Assembly: GCA_029864805.1 (NCBI GenBank)
Contig: JAOTSS010000044.1
Coordinates: 1 to 15,844, forward strand
Reading direction: 5' to 3'
Length of the DNA: 15,844 nucleotides
Origin: Candidatus Nitrosopumilus sp.
GTDB lineage: Archaea > Thermoproteota > Nitrososphaeria > Nitrososphaerales > Nitrosopumilaceae
The notes below the pieces were generated by a model. The model was not told where the DNA came from, ran no database searches, and saw only the letters and a program-made list of their open reading frames with translations. The position numbers and the translations under genes are program-made. This document shows, one piece after another, positions 13,124 through 15,844 of the stretch; within the stretch, counting starts at the first letter, position 1, and each line of letters starts with the position of its first letter.

Positions 13124-13756
13124 TTAGAGTTGAATGATATTTCGATTAAGCAACCATTGTAATATTATAGAGTATTCATCATCAGAGATTTCATTGTCAA
13201 CCCATGATTTAGCATTAGTCTTAATCCATATTGGAATTTTAGATTCAGAATAATTTGGGCTTTTTGGAAAAGGAATCTGAACCAGTTGTTCTTTGATTAG
13301 AAATCCCATTGTTTTTGCATATGTTTTATCATCTATTGAATCTTCAATCCACAGTTTTGTGGGTTGTTTTATCCAAGATGGTATTTGAACAATGTTATAC
13401 CCAATAGTTACAATAAAAGATGCTCTATTAGTATTGCCAGCAGAATCTTTTGTTTCACATCTGACAATTGTCTTACCTAATTTGAAAATAGCGCCTGAAA
13501 TTTTATCACATTGAACCTGAACTTTTCCATCTACATTGTCTATTGCTTCCACTTTGAAATCAACTTGGATAGGATTTTTGGATAAGATGTAGATATCGTT
13601 AGGAATGAAAAGTTTAGGAGACTCATAATCAATAATTTTAGATGGATTTTCTTGCATATCTCCTGATGCAGTTGTAGAAAATAGTGATATTGACAAGACT
13701 GTAACTAAAAACAATCCCAGTTTTTTATTTCCCAAGTTTGATTTTTCCATATTCAT
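13124..13756 (-). CDS. Secreted HYR-domain protein with two C-terminal W-repeats
   Basis: A 210-residue exported protein. A signal peptide covers about residues 11-32 (KKLGLFLVTVLSISLFSTTASG). An HYR (immunoglobulin-like hyalin repeat) domain spans about 46-120, recognisable from AIDNVDGKVQVQCDKISGAIF, LGKTIVRCETKDSAGN and FIVTI; Cys83 and Cys100 may form its disulfide. Two related repeats follow: IPSWIKQPTKLWIEDSIDDKTY...LVQIP (125-162) and IPIWIKTNAKSWVDNEISDDEY...IIQL (174-210). These W-containing repeats are common at the ends of secreted thaumarchaeal proteins. It probably acts outside the cell or at the S-layer in adhesion or binding, which is inference. ATG 13750 is an alternative start. 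Confidence 0.85.
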   Translation of the reverse strand: MNMEKSNLGNKKLGLFLVTVLSISLFSTTASGDMQENPSKIIDYESPKLFIPNDIYILSKNPIQVDFKVEAIDNVDGKVQVQCDKISGAIFKLGKTIVRCETKDSAGNTNRASFIVTIGYNIVQIPSWIKQPTKLWIEDSIDDKTYAKTMGFLIKEQLVQIPFPKSPNYSESKIPIWIKTNAKSWVDNEISDDEYSIILQWLLNRNIIQL

Positions 13757-13814
13757 GACTCCATTTTATTGAATTAAACATTGCGTCATAATTATCAGTG
13801 ACAAGACATGATAA

Positions 13815-14084
13815 TTGCATTCAATCATATTTTGTTTGTATGAAGATCCTCAGATGTCTATTGGTGGTGGAATAGTTCATTTTGGTTTTCATATTGCAAA
13901 CTTCGATCAAATTATGGATAGATGCAAAGAATTGAATGTTGAAGTTCTTTATGGTGGACCTATTAAATTTGAAAAATCAAGATCTGTTTACATCAAAGAT
14001 TCTAGTGTATATGATATTGAACTCAGTGAAGTATTCGGCGGCGGACTAAAATTAGATATTGCGCTTTATCTGCATCAATTTTAA
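13815..14084 (+). pseudogene. Glyoxalase/VOC-like fragment, probably truncated
   Basis: The 89-codon frame reads like the second half of a vicinal-oxygen-chelate (glyoxalase/bleomycin resistance) domain: CLYEDPQMSIGGGIVHFGFH, then the helix FDQIMDRCKELNVEVLYGGP and RSVYIKDSSVYDIELSEVFGG. In a full protein some 40-50 further residues with the first beta-alpha unit precede this. Here only a TTG at 13815 is available, and upstream bases give no matching sequence in any frame. The metal-ligand candidates His in IVHFGF and Glu in DIELSE are retained. The last codons run into the repeated element at 14067-14103. I read it as a 5'-truncated remnant whose 3' end was also altered, though a short expressed form cannot be excluded. 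Confidence 0.55.
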
Positions 14085-14103
14085 TCCCCAAAATTGCATG
14101 TGA
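14067..14103. repeat. Copy 2 of a 37-base repeated element
   Basis: Thirty of 37 bases match 12580-12616. The hairpin stem is perfect here: CAATTTT (14076-14082) with AAAATTG (14090-14096) around a loop ending CCCC. The second base pair is A-T here and C-G in copy 1, a paired change that keeps the stem. It overlaps the stop of the VOC-like fragment. Confidence 0.6.
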
Positions 14104-14139
14104 GTTTCGGAAGTTTAACTTGTTCTAAAAAATTTAGGA

Positions 14140-14876
14140 TTATTGTTTGTCAATATTTGAAATTTCTTGCTCTATTGCAGTAGGGAATTTCATTACTCCT
14201 CTGTACCAAAAGTTATACTCCGTCATCTCATCACGGTCAAAAGTATGTTCTTTGACATCCTCGTATAGTTCTAATTCGGATTCAGCGAGTTTCTCAAGAT
14301 CTGCCAAATATTCTTCTATGGAGATTTCATTTGCAGAATATTGTTCTTTTAGAGACTGGTATGTATTTTGTATAACGTCATATTTGTCTCGTAATTCTTG
14401 TGTAGTATACTCATTTCCAAGATCAATTAGTTCTAGTTGAATTATCTCTTCAACAAATATTACTTGTTGAGTTCTTTGTTTTTGTTCAGGATAATACCAA
14501 TCAGGATTTTTTGGATTAAAGAATCCAGTAACCTGAACATGTTCAAGATTTTCTGGTAATTGTATTACATTGTATAATTCAACACTAATTACCCGGGTAA
14601 TTCTGGATAATCTTTGTCGGTAACTAACACAAATTCTGGCTCCACATCACTTTGTGGGGCTCCTGATGGTGGATCATAGGATTTTATCTTTCCGCTTACT
14701 GTTACATAGGCTAGACCTTCAGGCACATCATGAACTTTGACTCTTGTTAGTGGAATCACAGTCTCTGAACCTGTTCCGATAAATTCTATCTGATTCTGAA
14801 CAAGATTATTTCCAACAATTACTGCAACTATAACTACGATTCCTATGCCAAGTCCAATTAGGATTATCTTATTCAG
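14140..14876 (-). pseudogene. Membrane-anchored protein gene with a frameshift
   Basis: Two adjacent minus-strand frames make one protein if one G is restored. Part 1 (14876-14589, about 95 residues) has an N-terminal membrane helix (IILIGLGIGIVVIVAVIVG) and then a beta-rich part ending VTDKDYPELPG-stop. Part 2 (14592-14140, 150 residues) continues with VISVELYNVIQLPENLEHVQ, GFFNPKNPDWYYPEQKQRTQ and a long charged helical tail. The break is in CCCGGGTAA: with a fourth G it would read CCC GGG GTA ATT. The domain around residues 45-150 may be an OB-like fold; I cannot name the family. No ATG, GTG or TTG begins part 1 (CTG 14876 is the first plausible codon), so the N-terminus may also be damaged. 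A sequencing error is an alternative explanation. Confidence 0.65.
14587..14602. repeat. Perfect 16-base palindrome at the frameshift
   Basis: AATTACCCGGGTAATT is identical to its own reverse complement. The premature stop of the frameshifted gene (14591-14589 on minus) lies within it. Confidence 0.9.
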
Positions 14877-14886
14877 AACATTCTCC

Positions 14887-15609
14887 TTAATGTTTTATTG
14901 TTATATGTTCCGAACTAATCATGCAGTTATTTCCATAAGTCTTTCCATCCATTCCACATACTGGTGCATATTCTAGTGTACATGCAAAGATCGGCATAAA
15001 TGTCTGCCATCCTCGCTCTTTTAGTGAATTTACTGATTGTGGTTTGATGCATGCAGGAGAACCATCATGAGACTTGAACATTTGTTTCAAACCTTCGGCA
15101 CAAACAACATGTGTTGCTGAAATTCCTGCATTACTTTGCTGTAATGGTTTGAGGTATGGTTGTTCTATGCCATCCATGACATATACTTTTCCAGGATATA
15201 TTCCAGGACCACATCTATCATTTAGTACACAGATCTTGCCTAATGGAACAAATCCAGGGGCACATGTATTTTTGTATGGAATATGGTCTGTTGTCAATTC
15301 TTGTTTAATAATTTCAATTAATTCATATTTTTTGCTTGAAGCATCAGCTGGTGGATTTTCAATATCGGTTATCCTAACAGAAATCTGATAAGAATTTCCT
15401 TGAGAAAATGAAAATCCTTCAATGTTATCATAAAAACTTAGCCATTCAGAATGTTGGTTTTCTCGAATTTGCATACATTTCTGTGGTCCAACTCCTACAC
15501 AATCAACAAGATGAGGATGAATGAAGAAGGTAGTTGTTTCTTCAGCATAAGAGAAAGTAGTTGTAAAAACTGTAATGCATAGTACTGCACTAATTATTCC
15601 AATATTCAC
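14887..15609 (-). CDS. Secreted protein with DUF4377-like and Kazal-like domains, stop before the last Cys
   Basis: A 240-residue exported protein starting at GTG 15609, with a signal peptide over residues 1-22 (cut near SYAEE). A DUF4377-like domain follows (about 28-103: VDCVGVGPQKCMQIREN, FYDNIEGFSFSQGNSYQI, ENPPADASSKKYEL). A Cys-containing middle part, CAPGFVPLGKICVLNDRCGP, is next. Last is a Kazal protease-inhibitor-like module, CTLEYAPVCGMDGKTYGNNC (Cys210, Cys218, Cys229). The frame then ends ITIKH-stop, but the next codons after TAA are GGA GAA TGT TCT GAA TAA (Gly-Glu-Cys-Ser-Glu-stop), supplying the GEC ending that Kazal modules normally have. So the stop at 14889-14887 looks like a nonsense change that removes the final Cys. 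The frameshifted gene lies directly downstream. Confidence 0.85.
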   Translation of the reverse strand: MNIGIISAVLCITVFTTTFSYAEETTTFFIHPHLVDCVGVGPQKCMQIRENQHSEWLSFYDNIEGFSFSQGNSYQISVRITDIENPPADASSKKYELIEIIKQELTTDHIPYKNTCAPGFVPLGKICVLNDRCGPGIYPGKVYVMDGIEQPYLKPLQQSNAGISATHVVCAEGLKQMFKSHDGSPACIKPQSVNSLKERGWQTFMPIFACTLEYAPVCGMDGKTYGNNCMISSEHITIKH

Positions 15610-15699
15610 GATTGTAAATTCTAATTCGTATCTTTATCAGGTTTACTATTCAGTATTGAAAAATTTGTAAATGTTGTCACAAGGAATTTGAAAATTGAG

Positions 15700-15773
15700 C
15701 GGGTCTAAAGGGATTCGGACCCTTGACAACCGGATTAAGAGTCCGGTGCGCTACCTGGCTGCGCCATAGACCC
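15700..15773 (-). tRNA. tRNA-Lys (anticodon CUU)
   Basis: A complete cloverleaf on minus. The acceptor stem GGGTCTA pairs with TAGACCC, with G as discriminator and no encoded CCA. The D arm is GCGC-AGCCAGGTA-GCGC. The anticodon stem CCGGA/TCCGG encloses the loop CTCTTAA, giving anticodon CTT (lysine). The T arm is AAGGG-TCCGAAT-CCCTT. No intron. Nothing else is visible in 15774-15844 apart from an AT-rich upstream stretch (15800-15835) that can hold its promoter. Confidence 0.96.
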
Positions 15774-15844
15774 ACCAAAATGGGTATGCCCAGAGTTGTT
15801 ATTAATCTTAAGATTTTAAAATAAATGAAAATTTAGTTTTCGGT

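Noticed and set aside
14147..14440. 97-codon plus-strand frame
   Set aside because: It is the shadow of the frameshifted minus-strand gene, whose translation (charged helical tail, WYYPEQKQR) looks far more like protein than the Ser-rich plus frame.
14879..14886. GGAG as a ribosome binding site for the gene downstream of the Kazal protein
   Set aside because: The same bases are the Gly-Glu codons of the normal Kazal ending, and the ATG they would serve is one base away and followed at once by a stop.
1..15844. CRISPR arrays, insertion sequences, toxin-antitoxin or phage genes
   Set aside because: No regularly spaced repeats, transposase, integrase or nuclease-like proteins were found on either strand.

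Overview
The window looks like a chromosomal segment of an ammonia-oxidising Nitrososphaerota (Thaumarchaeota), probably the marine Nitrosopumilus/Nitrosarchaeum group. This rests on the AT-rich sequence, the many genes with an archaeal TATA box about 26 bases before the start codon and no 5' leader, a membrane-anchored blue-copper protein, HYR and Kazal-type secreted proteins, and tRNA genes without encoded CCA. The taxonomic call is inference from content.

Layout. 1-3004: the start of an unidentified gene, a CPAC-motif membrane protein with a tiny translationally coupled partner, two universal stress proteins (one behind a 40-residue Cys-rich protein), a two-helix membrane protein and a tethered cupredoxin. 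3046-5623: the complete AmmeMemoRadiSam set (radical SAM enzyme on minus; AMMECR1 and MEMO on plus). 5665-8483: an acetyltransferase, small membrane proteins, a methyltransferase, a 53-residue Cys-rich protein and branched-chain aminotransferase. 8484-12504: a candidate structured RNA, aspartokinase, a family 28-like glycosyltransferase, tRNA-Val(UAC) and a CPA2 cation/proton antiporter. 12505-15844: a gene-poor stretch with a structured element, a 34-residue Cys/His-rich protein, a secreted HYR protein, three damaged-looking genes (glyoxalase-like fragment, frameshifted membrane protein, Kazal protein with an in-frame stop) and tRNA-Lys(CUU).

The most notable observations lie outside the large genes. 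Two intergenic stretches (6337-6449 and 8532-8640) each have a TATA box at the right distance, nested inverted repeats and no convincing reading frame, so they are candidate small RNAs. A 37-base element occurs twice (12580-12616 and 14067-14103), with 30 of 37 bases identical and a paired substitution that preserves a hairpin. Several very small genes were found by hand: Cys-rich proteins at 1884-2006, 7063-7224 and 12906-13010, a coupled 49-residue protein at 792-941, and a single-helix protein at 6163-6270.
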